Source: Cyanobacterium sp. HL-69
GTDB lineage: Bacteria; Cyanobacteriota; Cyanobacteriia; Cyanobacteriales; Cyanobacteriaceae
Reading direction: 5' to 3'
NCBI GenBank assembly: GCA_002813895.1
Contig: CP024912.1
Location: forward strand, 868,001-932,000
DNA: 64,000 nt
Part shown: one piece after another, positions 55,436-64,000 of the stretch
How the letters are laid out: the number at the start of each line of letters is the position of its first letter
Position numbering within the stretch: the first letter of the stretch is position 1
Made by a program: the position numbers and the translations under genes
The notes under the pieces: model-generated
What the model was told of the DNA's origin: nothing
The model's database searches: none
Seen by the model: only the letters and a program-made list of their open reading frames with translations

Positions 55436-56548
55436 CTAGCGTTTTCTGGCGGTTTTCATGGCACCAGTGACATTAGAACCTGCTAACAAACGTTGTAATT
55501 CGTCGGGTCGGCTACTTTTCGCCAGGCCTTCTTCCATGCTGATTACCCCAGTTTTAACGAGGTTGGCAAGGGCTTGTTCCATGGTTTGCATACCTAGTTT
55601 TACCCCTGTTTGAATGGAGGAATAAATTTGAGGTGCTTTTGCTTCTCTGATTAAATTGGCGATCGCAGGGGTGACAATCATAATCTCCTGAGCCATAGCC
55701 CGTCCAAATTCCCCCGGTTTAGGATTATGTTTTTTGGCTAAACACTGGGCAAATACTGCTAACAAAGAGTTGGACAACATGGCACGAATTTGAGCTTGTT
55801 CGGCCGCAGGGAATACATCAATAATACGGTCAATGGTACCAGCCGCAGAACTGGTGTGCAATGTACCAAAGACGAGGTGTCCTGTTTCCGCTGCACTGAT
55901 GGCAAGGGAGATGGTTTCTAAATCTCGCATCTCACCCACAAGGATAATATCAGGATCTTCCCGTAGGGCGGCTTTTAGGGCGTTGGCAAAACTCTTGGTA
56001 TCTTCCCCTTTTTGTCTCTGGTGAAAAAGACTGTTAACGTTAGGGAAAACGTACTCGATGGGGTCTTCTACGGTTAAAATGTGTTCAGCCCTAGTACGAT
56101 TAATCAAGTCTAGCATGGCCGCTAGGGTGGTGGTTTTTCCTGAACCTGTTTGCCCTGTTACTAATATTAAACCCCTGGGGCGATCGGTCATTTCCTTGAC
56201 AATATCAGGAAGTCCTAATTGATCAAAGTTAGGAATTTTAGAAGATAATGCCCTTAAACAAGCAGCATAACATCCTCTTTCCTTATATACATTTACCCGA
56301 AAACGAGCTAACCCTTTTACCCCATAAGAACAATCCAATTCCCAGTTTTGTTCAAGGGTTTTACGCTGGGTATTGTTTAACATGGTAAAAATGAGCTTTT
56401 GACATTCTTGGGGGCTAAGAGGCTCATCTCCGATGGGGGTTAGTTTACCACTGATACGAAAGTAAACGGGAGCACCTGCTTGGATGTGCATATCTGAGCC
56501 ACCCATTTCCACCAACTGCTCCATCAAGTCTTCTATCATCATTTCCAT
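55436..56548 (-). CDS. pilT: Type IV pilus retraction ATPase PilT
   Basis: This 370-residue secretion-type ATPase powers pilus retraction and twitching motility. PilT signatures: MGGSDMHIQAG, LDCSYGVKGLARFRVN, Walker A GQTGSGKTTTLAAML, the Asp box ILTVEDPIEYVF, the Walker B region DPDIILVGEMRDLET, a His box (GHLVFGTLHTSSA) and a C-terminal AIANLIREAK block. I chose the ATG at 56548, preceded by GGAGAAAGAG, over the upstream TTG at 56563. Cyanobacterial pilT usually sits with pilB-pilC; here it stands alone. Confidence 0.95.
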   Translation of the reverse strand: MEMMIEDLMEQLVEMGGSDMHIQAGAPVYFRISGKLTPIGDEPLSPQECQKLIFTMLNNTQRKTLEQNWELDCSYGVKGLARFRVNVYKERGCYAACLRALSSKIPNFDQLGLPDIVKEMTDRPRGLILVTGQTGSGKTTTLAAMLDLINRTRAEHILTVEDPIEYVFPNVNSLFHQRQKGEDTKSFANALKAALREDPDIILVGEMRDLETISLAISAAETGHLVFGTLHTSSAAGTIDRIIDVFPAAEQAQIRAMLSNSLLAVFAQCLAKKHNPKPGEFGRAMAQEIMIVTPAIANLIREAKAPQIYSSIQTGVKLGMQTMEQALANLVKTGVISMEEGLAKSSRPDELQRLLAGSNVTGAMKTARKR

Positions 56549-56648
56549 AGACTCTTTCTCCAACCTAGTAATCCGTTTTCTCTAATATAGCTATGGTTCC
56601 CTTAGTTTTGACTATGTGGATCATAAACATTAATATTTTTTGCCCATG

Positions 56649-56930
56649 TTACAAATCATAAAGGGAGATAATATTTATATTTTTACTACGATGAATGGAC
56701 TTATTTGGTTTTTCGTTGGTAATAAATTCATCAACCTGAAGGAGTTTCGCCGAGGCAATGTGAAGAGAATCCATAGCCCCTGTGCCATATACACTGGCTT
56801 CTTTTAAGCCTTTTTTGATATTTGTTTCTAAGTCCATAGCCCAATAAAATACTGCTTCAAAATAAGTATTATAAAAATTTATTTCTGTCTGCTATTGATT
56901 AATTGTTTCTTTTATTTTTACTTCTTCCAT
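56649..56930 (-). pseudogene. Toxin-antitoxin remnant: antitoxin start fused to PIN-domain toxin C-terminus
   Basis: A small ORF starts at the ATG at 56930 behind GAGGTAAATAAAA and reads MEEVKIKETINQ, then a TAG stop (56892-56894). The same frame continues as QTEINFYNTYFEAVFYWAMD and then GAMDSLHIASAKLLQVDEFI to TAA at 56649. The second part matches the C-terminal half of a PIN-domain ribonuclease (conserved acid in the MDSLHIA block). The first 12 residues resemble the start of a cognate antitoxin. Both genes are thus truncated by an internal deletion. An ORF of 62 codons from ATG 56837 remains but lacks half the active site. Confidence 0.6.
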
Positions 56931-57072
56931 TTTTATTTACCTCAAAAATATTCCATTATTGATATATTGTCTATGGTAACGTTTGCGAATAGGAGGAAAA
57001 AACTAATAATTTTTTAAAAACTGTCATTAAGGGGCAAATGATAAGATTTTTAATCATTCCCTATTTTTCATC

Positions 57073-57903
57073 TCAACTTTGACATTTTGGACAAAAATGG
57101 GTCGATCGCCCTCCTAACTTCATTTTATCTATAGATGTATTACAAATTCTACAGGGTTCTCCTTTTCTGCCATACACCCAAGCCTTGCCCCCATAATTAC
57201 CATTAACCCCTGTGATGTGGAGAAAATCACTAAAACTTGTTCCCCCTACCTTGATAGAATCGTCTAATACCTCGATGATGGCGGTTCTTAATTTTTCAAT
57301 TTGTGGTAATGTCAGGTTACAACTGATAGTATTAGGCATTATGCCACTTTTAAATAAAGCCTCATCAGCATATATGTTACCAACTCCAGCCACCACACCT
57401 TGATCTAAAAGTAGGGTTTTGATATTGCGACGGCTTTTTGATAGTTTTTCTTGAAAATATGCCACCGTAAATTGAGGAGAAAAGGGTTCAACCCCTAGCT
57501 TTTGTAAGCCCGTAATTGCTGTTTCTGGGGGTTTATTCTCTGCTAACCACCAAAGCTTACCAAAGGTGCGAGTATCCACAAAACGTAACTCTTTGCCTTC
57601 ATCAAAAAATAATCTTACCCTTGTATGTTTTTGTAAGTTACTATCCTGATTTACCCATAATAACTGCCCTGTCATCCGTAGATGTACTCCTAACCATCCC
57701 TCCGACAGTTGCGCTAATAAATATTTACCTCGACGATGCCATTGAATAATCTTTTTTTTGGCAATACCCTGTTCAAAAGAAGCGACAGAATCAGGATAAG
57801 CCAAGGTGCGGGGTAATAGTACTTTAGCAGATTCAATAGTAAGTGCCGAAGTCGTTTTATTTAGACCCCGACACACTGTTTCTACTTCGGGTAATTCTGG
57901 CAT
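57073..57903 (-). CDS. mutM: Formamidopyrimidine-DNA glycosylase (Fpg/MutM)
   Basis: This 276-residue base-excision repair enzyme removes 8-oxoguanine and FaPy lesions and nicks the DNA. It begins PELPEVETV with the catalytic Pro2 and Glu3. It has HLRMTGQLL with the Lys/Arg region, VAGVGNIYADEALF (helix-two-turn-helix), VGGTSFSDF and the C-terminal zinc finger CRICNTSIDK...CPKC. All key residues look intact. It stands alone between the TA remnant and psaE. Confidence 0.95.
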   Translation of the reverse strand: MPELPEVETVCRGLNKTTSALTIESAKVLLPRTLAYPDSVASFEQGIAKKKIIQWHRRGKYLLAQLSEGWLGVHLRMTGQLLWVNQDSNLQKHTRVRLFFDEGKELRFVDTRTFGKLWWLAENKPPETAITGLQKLGVEPFSPQFTVAYFQEKLSKSRRNIKTLLLDQGVVAGVGNIYADEALFKSGIMPNTISCNLTLPQIEKLRTAIIEVLDDSIKVGGTSFSDFLHITGVNGNYGGKAWVYGRKGEPCRICNTSIDKMKLGGRSTHFCPKCQS

Positions 57904-57986
57904 GGTTTAGTTTAATAATTGATAAACAAGATAATAGCTCATTGATTATCCTTGATCAATTGTACTTTGCCGATATTCCTCAGTGT

Positions 57987-58220
57987 TTATTTTTTCTTGG
58001 CAGGGGCAGGGGTGACAACTTCTAATTCGCTTTCGGCGAAGTTATTGGTGTTGATACCACCAGGGCTACCACTAAAACCGCTATAGTTAACTTTGTCAAA
58101 ACGGACAATTACGGGATAAATAATGCCGCTTTTATCTACCGTTGCCACAGTGCCTACGTCTCTATACCAGTAGGATTCTTTGCGTAAGATTCTTACTTTT
58201 GCTCCACGTTCAATTGCCAT
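57987..58220 (-). CDS. psaE: Photosystem I reaction centre subunit IV (PsaE)
   Basis: This 77-residue stromal-side PSI subunit is an SH3-like barrel matching Psa[41 protein letters not shown] and [23 protein letters not shown], with a basic Lys tail. It helps dock ferredoxin and supports cyclic electron flow. Being monocistronic is usual in cyanobacteria. It is divergent from upp; a dispersed repeat lies between. Confidence 0.97.
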   Translation of the reverse strand: MAIERGAKVRILRKESYWYRDVGTVATVDKSGIIYPVIVRFDKVNYSGFSGSPGGINTNNFAESELEVVTPAPAKKK

Positions 58221-58320
58221 AATTAAATTATTTTTTCAAAAATATTATCTTTAAATAACAGATTACTACTTGTTAGCCCTAATGGCACCATTTTTCGTTT
58301 TAAGTTTTATTAAGACGGAC

Positions 58321-58358
58321 AAACAATTGACAATGAACGATGGACGATGGACAATTAA
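58321..58358. repeat. GACAATT/ATGGACGATGG dispersed repeat
   Basis: CAAACAATTGACAATGAACG followed by ATGGACGATGGACAATTA contains two short direct words (ATGGACG, GACAATT). The same words occur at 40911-40965 and 18037-18070. It contains an in-frame ATG (58340) upstream of upp that I reject as the start. Confidence 0.6.
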
Positions 58359-58393
58359 ATTTTGGTCAGTTTACAAAAGAAGGAAGTAATTTT

Positions 58394-59047
58394 ATGGCGA
58401 TGCAAATGAAAATATATGTACCTCCCCATCCTTTGGTTAAGCATTGGTTGGGAGTGGCACGGGATAAAAATACTCCTTCTACTTTGTTTAAAAGTGCCAT
58501 GGTTGAGTTGGGGCGTTGGCTTACCTATGAGGCGATTCGGGATTGGTTGCCTACTATCGATACTCAGGTGGAAACCCCTGTGGGTGTGGCTGATGCTACT
58601 TTTATTAATCCCCAAAGTGCGATCGCCACTATCCCCATTCTTCGGGCTGGTTTAACCCTTGCCGAAGGCGCTCAAACTATTCTTCCCCTCGCTTCTACGT
58701 ACCATTTGGGCTTAGTGAGAGATGAAAATACCCTCAAGCCTTCTTGTTATCTCAACAAATTACCCGAAAAGTTTGCCCCTGATACCCGTATCCTCATTTT
58801 AGATCCGATGTTGGCCACTGGTGGCTCCATGATGTATGCCCTCGAAGAAGTGGTTAAGCGGGGCGGAAACATTGATTTAACCCGCATTATCTGTGTGGTG
58901 GGGGCGCCCCCTGCCCTAAAGGAGTTAGGCACTGCATACCCTACTCTAACTATCTACAGCGCCATGATTGATGAGGAGGTTAATGACTCTGGTTTTATTG
59001 TACCTGGTTTGGGGGATGCGGGCGATCGCGCTTTTAATAATGCTTAA
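58394..59047 (+). CDS. upp: Uracil phosphoribosyltransferase
   Basis: This 217-residue enzyme converts uracil and PRPP to UMP. Signatures: VPPHPLVKHWLGVARDKNTP, IPILRAGLTLAEG, the PRPP loop LILDPMLATGGSM, and the uracil-binding C-terminus GFIVPGLGDAGDRAFN. I take the ATG at 58394, because AAGGAAG lies 8 bases before it and the earlier in-frame ATG at 58340 is inside a dispersed repeat. Pyrimidine salvage; transcribed alone. Confidence 0.95.
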   Translation: MAMQMKIYVPPHPLVKHWLGVARDKNTPSTLFKSAMVELGRWLTYEAIRDWLPTIDTQVETPVGVADATFINPQSAIATIPILRAGLTLAEGAQTILPLASTYHLGLVRDENTLKPSCYLNKLPEKFAPDTRILILDPMLATGGSMMYALEEVVKRGGNIDLTRIICVVGAPPALKELGTAYPTLTIYSAMIDEEVNDSGFIVPGLGDAGDRAFNNA

Positions 59048-59139
59048 TTTTTGTTAATGATGATAGTCAGCAGAGCTTGAAATATCGGATAATAGAATAA
59101 GAAAATGAGTAAGTATTACTATTAGCAGTTAATTTTATT

Positions 59140-59427
59140 ATGGGTGAAAAAGATAATTTTGGAAGTGGTTTTCTTTTGGGTACAATTATTGGTGGTGTTG
59201 TAGGTGGTGTCATAGGTGCGATCGCATCTAAAAAAGTAAATGACATGGGAAAACATAATAATGATTCCACATTAAATTCTGAGGATAAAGGATTTTTAAA
59301 TAATAGAGAAAATGTAGAAACTGCACGACTAAGTTTAGAGGAAAAAATTAATCAATTAAACCATGCTATTGATGATGTGCGGGTTACCCTTATTAAAAAT
59401 TCAGAATTAGAAACTGAAAATAATTAG
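59140..59427 (+). CDS. Small glycine-zipper membrane/coiled-coil protein
   Basis: This 95-residue protein has an N-terminal glycine-zipper helix (about 8-29, GFLLGTIIGGVVGGVIGAIA) followed by a polar linker and a C-terminal predicted coiled coil (about 60-90, LSLEEKINQLNHAIDDVRV). The layout resembles YtxH-type or stress-related small membrane proteins. Function unknown. ATG start, no strong ribosome binding site. It lies 92 bp after upp on the same strand. Confidence 0.65.
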   Translation: MGEKDNFGSGFLLGTIIGGVVGGVIGAIASKKVNDMGKHNNDSTLNSEDKGFLNNRENVETARLSLEEKINQLNHAIDDVRVTLIKNSELETENN

Positions 59428-59798
59428 TTTATCTTTTTCTCAACATCTATAAAATTTTTCTTAAAATAATATTTTTAAGTAGCAAAACAGCAATTATTAA
59501 TCATTTCTCAACTAGACATTCTTTATTCACTGTATTATCCAAAATATTTAGTTTTTGAAATATTTACAAAGTTATCAAAAAAAAACATAAATATTGTCTT
59601 TCATATAGGCATAATATTTATCTTAAGTTACTGAATATTATTTTGTAATAAGCTATTTAACATTATCTGTTAATAGATTATTTAGGAATCTCATCAACCT
59701 AAAAATATTATAAAAAATTTAACTATGCTAATGATAATGGTTTTATTTTAGTTGCTAAAAAGTCTATTAATCATTAGATAAATAACCATTGTAAAAAT
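59428..59798. other. AT-rich spacer upstream of the PAS-GGDEF-EAL gene
   Basis: This 371-bp region contains no ORF or recognisable RNA. It is dominated by A/T runs and probably holds the promoter of the following gene. Confidence 0.4.
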
Positions 59799-62156
59799 AT
59801 GTCCCCTTCTGTGTCCTTAAATTATGAGGAAATAAAGAAATATCTGGCTATTATTGAATATAATAGCGATGCAATCATATTATTTGAGCCTATTGCTCAG
59901 AAAATAAATGTTAACTCCATAGGGAAAAAGTTATTCTTTTCAAATTATCAAGAAGACGATTGTTTTGAAGATAGCTATAATTTTAAATCATTAAAAATTG
60001 AATGGTTAAAGGAATCCTTAAATCAATTTATTGAGCAAGATAAAAAAGAATTTCAGTATAAAAAACAAGCCCATACTAATGTTGGGTTAATTTGGCTAAA
60101 TATTAAATTAATAAAAATTGCTAATTTTCCTAAATCATCGTTCTTTATTTTAGTTATCTGTAGAGATATAACTAAGTTAATTTACACTGAAAAAAAGCTA
60201 AAGGCGATCGCCTATCATCATACTAACGGATTAATGGTGACAGATCAAGAAGGAAAAGTATTATTTATCAATGACATTTGCAAAGAAATGTTTGAAGGAA
60301 AAGCCAATAAAATATTTGGCGAATTATTCGGCATTCCCCTTACCTCCCAAAAATCCACAGAAATTATCATTCCCCGTAAACAAGGGCAAATGTTGATGGT
60401 AAATATGGACGTAAAACCTATTCAGTGGGAAGACAAAAAAGCCTATTTAATCACCTTTGTGGATGTTACCCACACAAAAAAAATAGAAGAACAATTAACC
60501 TTTTTACATCAAGCATCAGAACAAAGTCCAGCATCCATCATTATTACCGATAACACAGGCGAAATTCAATATGTCAACTCAAAATTTGAAAGAGTAACAG
60601 GCTATTCCCGAGAAGAAGTCATCGGCAAAAATCCTCGTATCCTTAAATCAGGGGAAACCAGTAAACAGGAATATCAAAAAATATGGCAAACCATCTCCAG
60701 CGGTAAAGAATGGCATGGAGAATTTCATAATCGAAAAAAAAATGGCGAACTTTTTTGGGAAATAGCTTCTATTTCACCCATCAAAGATGAATACGGTATC
60801 ATCACACACTATGTAGCCGTCAAAGAAGACATCACCGAAAAAAAACACCAAGAAGAATTACTATCCCATCAAGCCAACTATGACTATCTCACCGAATTAC
60901 CCAATCGTCTTTTGGGTATGGAAAGACTAAAGCAAGAAATAAGTAAAGCCTACCGTGATAAATTATCCGTTGCCCTTATCTTCCTAGATTTAGATAACTT
61001 TAAAAATATAAATGACACCCTAGGGCATCAATATGGAGATGAATTATTAGTAGTAGTAGCCCAAAGGCTTCGTGGCTGTCTGAGGGAAAGTGATACCGTT
61101 GCCAGACTTGGGGGGGATGAGTTTTTGATTATAGTTTCTTCCCTTTCTTCTCCTGCCCAAGGGGAAATTATCGCCTCGAAACTACTCTATGCCATGAGAA
61201 AACCTTTTACCATCGCAGGTGAAAAAAGATTTGTTTCCGCCAGTATTGGTGTTACTTTCTATCCTCAAGATGGTGATACTATCCAAAATTTAATCAAAAA
61301 TGCTGACTTAGCCATGTATGCTGCCAAGAAAAAAGGTAGAAATAACTTTAAGTTTTTTGATGCCCACATGAATAATGTAGCCCAAAAGAAAATGCTACAG
61401 GAAACCTATTTACGTAAAGCACTAAAAAATAATGAGCTATCTTTAGTTTATCAACCTATTTTTGAGATAAAAACAAATAGAATTATTGGGGTTGAGTCTT
61501 TAACTCGTTGGCACAATAATATTTTAGGGGATGTTTCTCCTGTAGAATTTATCCATATTGCCGAGGAAACTGGGTTAATTATTGATTTAGGAAAATGGTT
61601 ATTGGAAACAGTATGTAAACAGTTATCTATATGGCAAAAACAAGGCATTTATATCTATGCGTCTATTAATTTATCTCCTCGACAATTTAGGGATACTCAC
61701 CTTTTAGAAGTCATTTTAGAAACCACTACAAAATATCAAATACAACCAAAATATCTAAAACTAGAAATAACAGAGCAAGTATTATTAGAGGATATTCCCA
61801 CCATAAAAGAGTTATTGTTTCACTTCAATTCCCTTGGTTTTGAGCTTTATTTAGATGATTTTGGTACAGGTTATTCATCCCTTAGCTATTTACGGAAATA
61901 TCCCTTTCAATTAATAAAAATTGACCGTAGTTTTGTTTCAGATATAGAAAAAAGTGAAAAAAATAAAGCCCTGATTAAAACTATAATTTCTATGGCTTAT
62001 AATCTCAATCTTTCGGTAATCGCTGAGGGGATTGAAACTTTCAATCAACTTAGGTTTTTAGAGTCAGAAAATTGTATCGCTGGGCAAGGTTATTTATTCA
62101 GTCGCCCCCTAGAAGCAGAAAAACTATTAGATTTTATTTCTGGCGTTGAAAGGTGA
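59799..62156 (+). CDS. PAS-PAS-PAS-GGDEF-EAL cyclic-di-GMP turnover protein
   Basis: This 785-residue soluble protein has three PAS-like modules (about 10-130, 133-235, 237-355; the last is a canonical PAS/PAC), then GGDEF (about 360-520) with an intact GGDEF at 438-442 and an inhibitory I-site RESD at 429-432, five residues before it. The EAL domain (about 530-785) keeps its catalytic Glu566 (as ESL), NLSPRQF, LEITEQ, the DDFGTGYSSL loop (686-695) and Lys in LIKIDRSF, so both domains may be active. It would make or break down c-di-GMP, which governs motility and aggregation in cyanobacteria. Cytoplasmic; signal unknown. Confidence 0.95.
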   Translation: MSPSVSLNYEEIKKYLAIIEYNSDAIILFEPIAQKINVNSIGKKLFFSNYQEDDCFEDSYNFKSLKIEWLKESLNQFIEQDKKEFQYKKQAHTNVGLIWLNIKLIKIANFPKSSFFILVICRDITKLIYTEKKLKAIAYHHTNGLMVTDQEGKVLFINDICKEMFEGKANKIFGELFGIPLTSQKSTEIIIPRKQGQMLMVNMDVKPIQWEDKKAYLITFVDVTHTKKIEEQLTFLHQASEQSPASIIITDNTGEIQYVNSKFERVTGYSREEVIGKNPRILKSGETSKQEYQKIWQTISSGKEWHGEFHNRKKNGELFWEIASISPIKDEYGIITHYVAVKEDITEKKHQEELLSHQANYDYLTELPNRLLGMERLKQEISKAYRDKLSVALIFLDLDNFKNINDTLGHQYGDELLVVVAQRLRGCLRESDTVARLGGDEFLIIVSSLSSPAQGEIIASKLLYAMRKPFTIAGEKRFVSASIGVTFYPQDGDTIQNLIKNADLAMYAAKKKGRNNFKFFDAHMNNVAQKKMLQETYLRKALKNNELSLVYQPIFEIKTNRIIGVESLTRWHNNILGDVSPVEFIHIAEETGLIIDLGKWLLETVCKQLSIWQKQGIYIYASINLSPRQFRDTHLLEVILETTTKYQIQPKYLKLEITEQVLLEDIPTIKELLFHFNSLGFELYLDDFGTGYSSLSYLRKYPFQLIKIDRSFVSDIEKSEKNKALIKTIISMAYNLNLSVIAEGIETFNQLRFLESENCIAGQGYLFSRPLEAEKLLDFISGVER

Positions 62157-62215
62157 GAAAGGGGATAATACAATGGAAAGTGTTATTTTGTGATTAATTC
62201 TTATATTGTTAAACA

Positions 62216-63685
62216 ATGGATTTTAAAGTTAATTCTAGTTCGTTTTTAGATTGGAGTGGGGATATTCTCGCCCTCGGGTTTTTTGAGGAGAAAACTGAGT
62301 TAACGGGAGATTTAGCTAGTTTAAATGACAAGTTAGATGGAGTTATTACTGAGTTAATCGAGGAAAATGATTTTAAAGGTAAGGATAACTCCAATGTAAC
62401 CGCAAGGGTTGGTGCTAAAAGCCCTATTCGTAAAGTGATGTTGGTGGGTTTAGGCAAACAGGAAGATTGTACTTCTAATGGTATCAGATTAGCAGCAGGG
62501 GCGATCGCCCGTAGCGCCGCAAAAGAAAACGGTAAAACCCTAGGCATTGCTTTAGGCATCGAAGATTATGAAGGGGATACCGTTGCCCAAATGACAACCG
62601 AAGGGGTAATTCTTGCTTTACACAAAGATAACCGTTTCAAGTCTGATGCTAAGGATGAATTAAAACTAACTAATATTGATTTACTGGGTTTACAGGCTTC
62701 TGATAACGCCATCACCAAAGCCAAACAGATTACCGATGGCGTAATTTTAGCTAGGGAATTGGTAAACTCTCCCCCCAACGACATCAACCCCATTACCTTA
62801 ACCAAAGTAGCCCAAGATTTAGCCAAGGATTACAACCTAGAATTAAAAATTTTAGAAAAAGAAGAATGCGAAAGTCTAGGCATGGGAGCATTTTTAGGAG
62901 TTGCCCAAGCCTCCGATATTCCTCCCAAATTTGTCCATCTCACCTACAAACCTCAAGGCACAGCAAAACGTAAGCTAGCTATCATCGGTAAGGGTTTAAC
63001 CTTCGATTCTGGTGGTTTAAACCTCAAGGTATCGGGTAGTGGCATCGAAACCATGAAAATGGATATGGGAGGCGCAGCGGCTACTTTTGGGGCAGCCAAG
63101 GCAATTGCCCAATTAAAGCCCGATGTGGAAGTGCATTTTATCAGTGCCATCACCGAAAACATGATTAGTGGCAAGGCAATGCACCCTGGAGACATCCTCA
63201 CCGCTTCCAATGGCAAAACCATCGAGGTTAACAATACTGACGCAGAAGGGCGTTTAACCCTCGCTGATGCCCTTGTGTATGCCGATAAGTTGGGGGTAGA
63301 TGCCATGGTGGATTTAGCTACCCTCACGGGTGCTTGTATTGTGGCTTTGGGTAATGATATTGCAGGATTATGGACTAGGGATGATAAACTAGCCCAAGAT
63401 TTACGGGTGGCTTCTGAGGGCGCTGGGGAAAAATTCTGGCAGATGCCCATGGAAACCGATTATTTTGATATTATGAAAAGTGCGATCGCAGATATGAAAA
63501 ACACGGGAAGCCGTGCTGGAGGCTCTATTACAGCCGCCCTTTTCCTTGAGCAGTTTGTGGAAAATACCCCCTGGGTGCATCTGGATGTAGCCGGGCCAGT
63601 TTGGGCAGAAAAACCTAATTCTATCAACAATGAAGGGGGTACAGGTTTTGCGGTGCGCACCCTTGTTAATTGGGTATTGGGTTAA
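62216..63685 (+). CDS. pepA: Leucyl aminopeptidase (M17)
   Basis: This 489-residue M17 enzyme removes N-terminal residues from peptides as a hexamer with two metal ions. The C-terminal catalytic domain (about 170-489) carries the signatures [26 protein letters not shown] and, most telling, [17 protein letters not shown], plus KMDMGGAAA with catalytic Lys/Asp. The N-terminal domain (1-160) is the macro-like regulatory part. Length is normal. It has no clear ribosome binding site before the ATG. Confidence 0.96.
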   Translation: MDFKVNSSSFLDWSGDILALGFFEEKTELTGDLASLNDKLDGVITELIEENDFKGKDNSNVTARVGAKSPIRKVMLVGLGKQEDCTSNGIRLAAGAIARSAAKENGKTLGIALGIEDYEGDTVAQMTTEGVILALHKDNRFKSDAKDELKLTNIDLLGLQASDNAITKAKQITDGVILARELVNSPPNDINPITLTKVAQDLAKDYNLELKILEKEECESLGMGAFLGVAQASDIPPKFVHLTYKPQGTAKRKLAIIGKGLTFDSGGLNLKVSGSGIETMKMDMGGAAATFGAAKAIAQLKPDVEVHFISAITENMISGKAMHPGDILTASNGKTIEVNNTDAEGRLTLADALVYADKLGVDAMVDLATLTGACIVALGNDIAGLWTRDDKLAQDLRVASEGAGEKFWQMPMETDYFDIMKSAIADMKNTGSRAGGSITAALFLEQFVENTPWVHLDVAGPVWAEKPNSINNEGGTGFAVRTLVNWVLG

Positions 63686-63748
63686 TGGTTTGTGGCACAA
63701 TGCAAAGATAAGTAACTGTTTTGTTACAAGTTTTTAAAGCTATAGTAG

Positions 63749-63768
63749 GGGCGTACCATGCTACGCCC
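63749..63768. repeat. GGGCGTA/TACGCCC inverted repeat
   Basis: GGGCGTA (63749-63755) and TACGCCC (63762-63768) form a 7-bp hairpin between pepA and the DUF2839 gene. No T run follows. It resembles palindromic elements common in cyanobacterial spacers; it may stabilise or end the pepA transcript. Confidence 0.6.
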
Positions 63769-63822
63769 ATAAGGGTGTTAGGTTTAATATAGTAAAGTTT
63801 TATTTTTTAGGAGAGTTTTATT

Positions 63823-64000
63823 ATGGGAGAGGCTAAACGCAGACAAAAATCTTTAGGGGAAGAGTATGGCAAGGAAGAAAGGGTAGTTTCTTGGTTTCCT
63901 CTTACCAAAACTCAAGCCTCTGATGCTTACAAGTTAACGACGAGAGGGGCATGGGTAGGCATTATCTCCCTCGGCATTACTTGGGTTATTATTCGTTTTG
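63823..64000 (+). CDS. DUF2839 family protein, N-terminal part
   Basis: The first 59 codons are in the window; the gene is cut by the right edge. The sequence MGEAKRRQKSLGEEYGKEE followed by WFPLTKTQASDAYKLTTRGA, WVGIISLGITWVIIRF matches cyanobacterial DUF2839 proteins, small single-pass membrane proteins of unknown function. TAGGAGAG lies 8 bases before the ATG, a strong ribosome binding site. Confidence 0.85.
   Translation, partial: MGEAKRRQKSLGEEYGKEERVVSWFPLTKTQASDAYKLTTRGAWVGIISLGITWVIIRF

Noticed and set aside
58340-58393. N-terminal extension of upp from ATG 58340
   Set aside because: It is encoded by a dispersed repeat; a ribosome binding site lies before the ATG at 58394, which fits the family start.
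62953-63450. Minus-strand frame of 165 codons opposite pepA
   Set aside because: It is the complement of the conserved M17 catalytic domain, with no independent ribosome binding site or domain match.

Overview
The window is a 64 kb piece of a cyanobacterial chromosome. The evidence is photosystem I subunit PsaE, the carotenoid pair crtP-crtB, an IctB-type membrane protein, a phytol kinase homologue, solanesyl diphosphate synthase, an LrtA/HPF protein, DUF1815 and DUF2839 family proteins, a PEP-CTERM protein, and close to 50 copies of the HIP1 octamer GCGATCGC, where base composition predicts fewer than one. Low GC, AT-rich spacers and gene content suggest a unicellular genus near Cyanobacterium, Geminocystis or Synechocystis; this is an inference and the species is not identified. 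I see no prophage, insertion sequence, CRISPR array or rRNA operon.

Layout. 1-3.6 kb: 5' end of rsmB, a small unknown gene, a CocE-type hydrolase and a CapA-like lipoprotein. 3.8-6.4 kb: phytoene desaturase and phytoene synthase. 6.4-10.6 kb: a large CBS/PAS hybrid histidine kinase and ribosome hibernation factor. 11-21.2 kb: cell-wall amidase, folate/biopterin transporter, alpha/beta hydrolase, HAD hydrolase, ictB, phytol kinase, aldose epimerase, tRNA-Lys and a glycosyltransferase. 21.3-30 kb: hemD, sdsA, an AarF/ABC1 kinase overlapping a degenerate histidine kinase, an AI-2E family permease and secG. 30-45 kb: gpmI, the rne-rnhB pair with a long leader, folD, an M16 peptidase, murJ, a decapeptide-repeat protein, mutS2 and a lipoyl-pathway transferase. 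46-52.4 kb: a DUF4214 secreted-type protein, rplS, tRNA-Trp, secE-nusG-rplK-rplA and a PEP-CTERM protein. 52.5-64 kb: an RNB-family protein with lost catalytic residues, pilT, a broken toxin-antitoxin remnant, mutM, psaE, upp, a PAS-GGDEF-EAL protein, pepA and a DUF2839 gene cut by the window end.

How the genes work together. Most are housekeeping genes in short transcription units: carotenoid synthesis (crtP-crtB), tetrapyrrole and prenylquinone synthesis (hemD, sdsA, phytol kinase), RNA decay (rne-rnhB), translation and secretion (tRNA-Trp-secE-nusG-rplKA, rplS, secG), cell wall (amidase, murJ) and signalling (two large PAS proteins and the pseudo-kinase).

The parts most worth a second look are: the histidine-kinase-like protein with Asp at the phospho-acceptor position, overlapping the ABC1 kinase gene; the membrane-anchored protein with six roughly ten-residue repeats and a His-rich tail; the RNB protein lacking its catalytic aspartates and arginine; the PIN-toxin/antitoxin deletion scar; and a palindrome family with one copy inside a coding sequence. 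I did not find a multi-gene defence or biosynthetic system that I would call clearly new.
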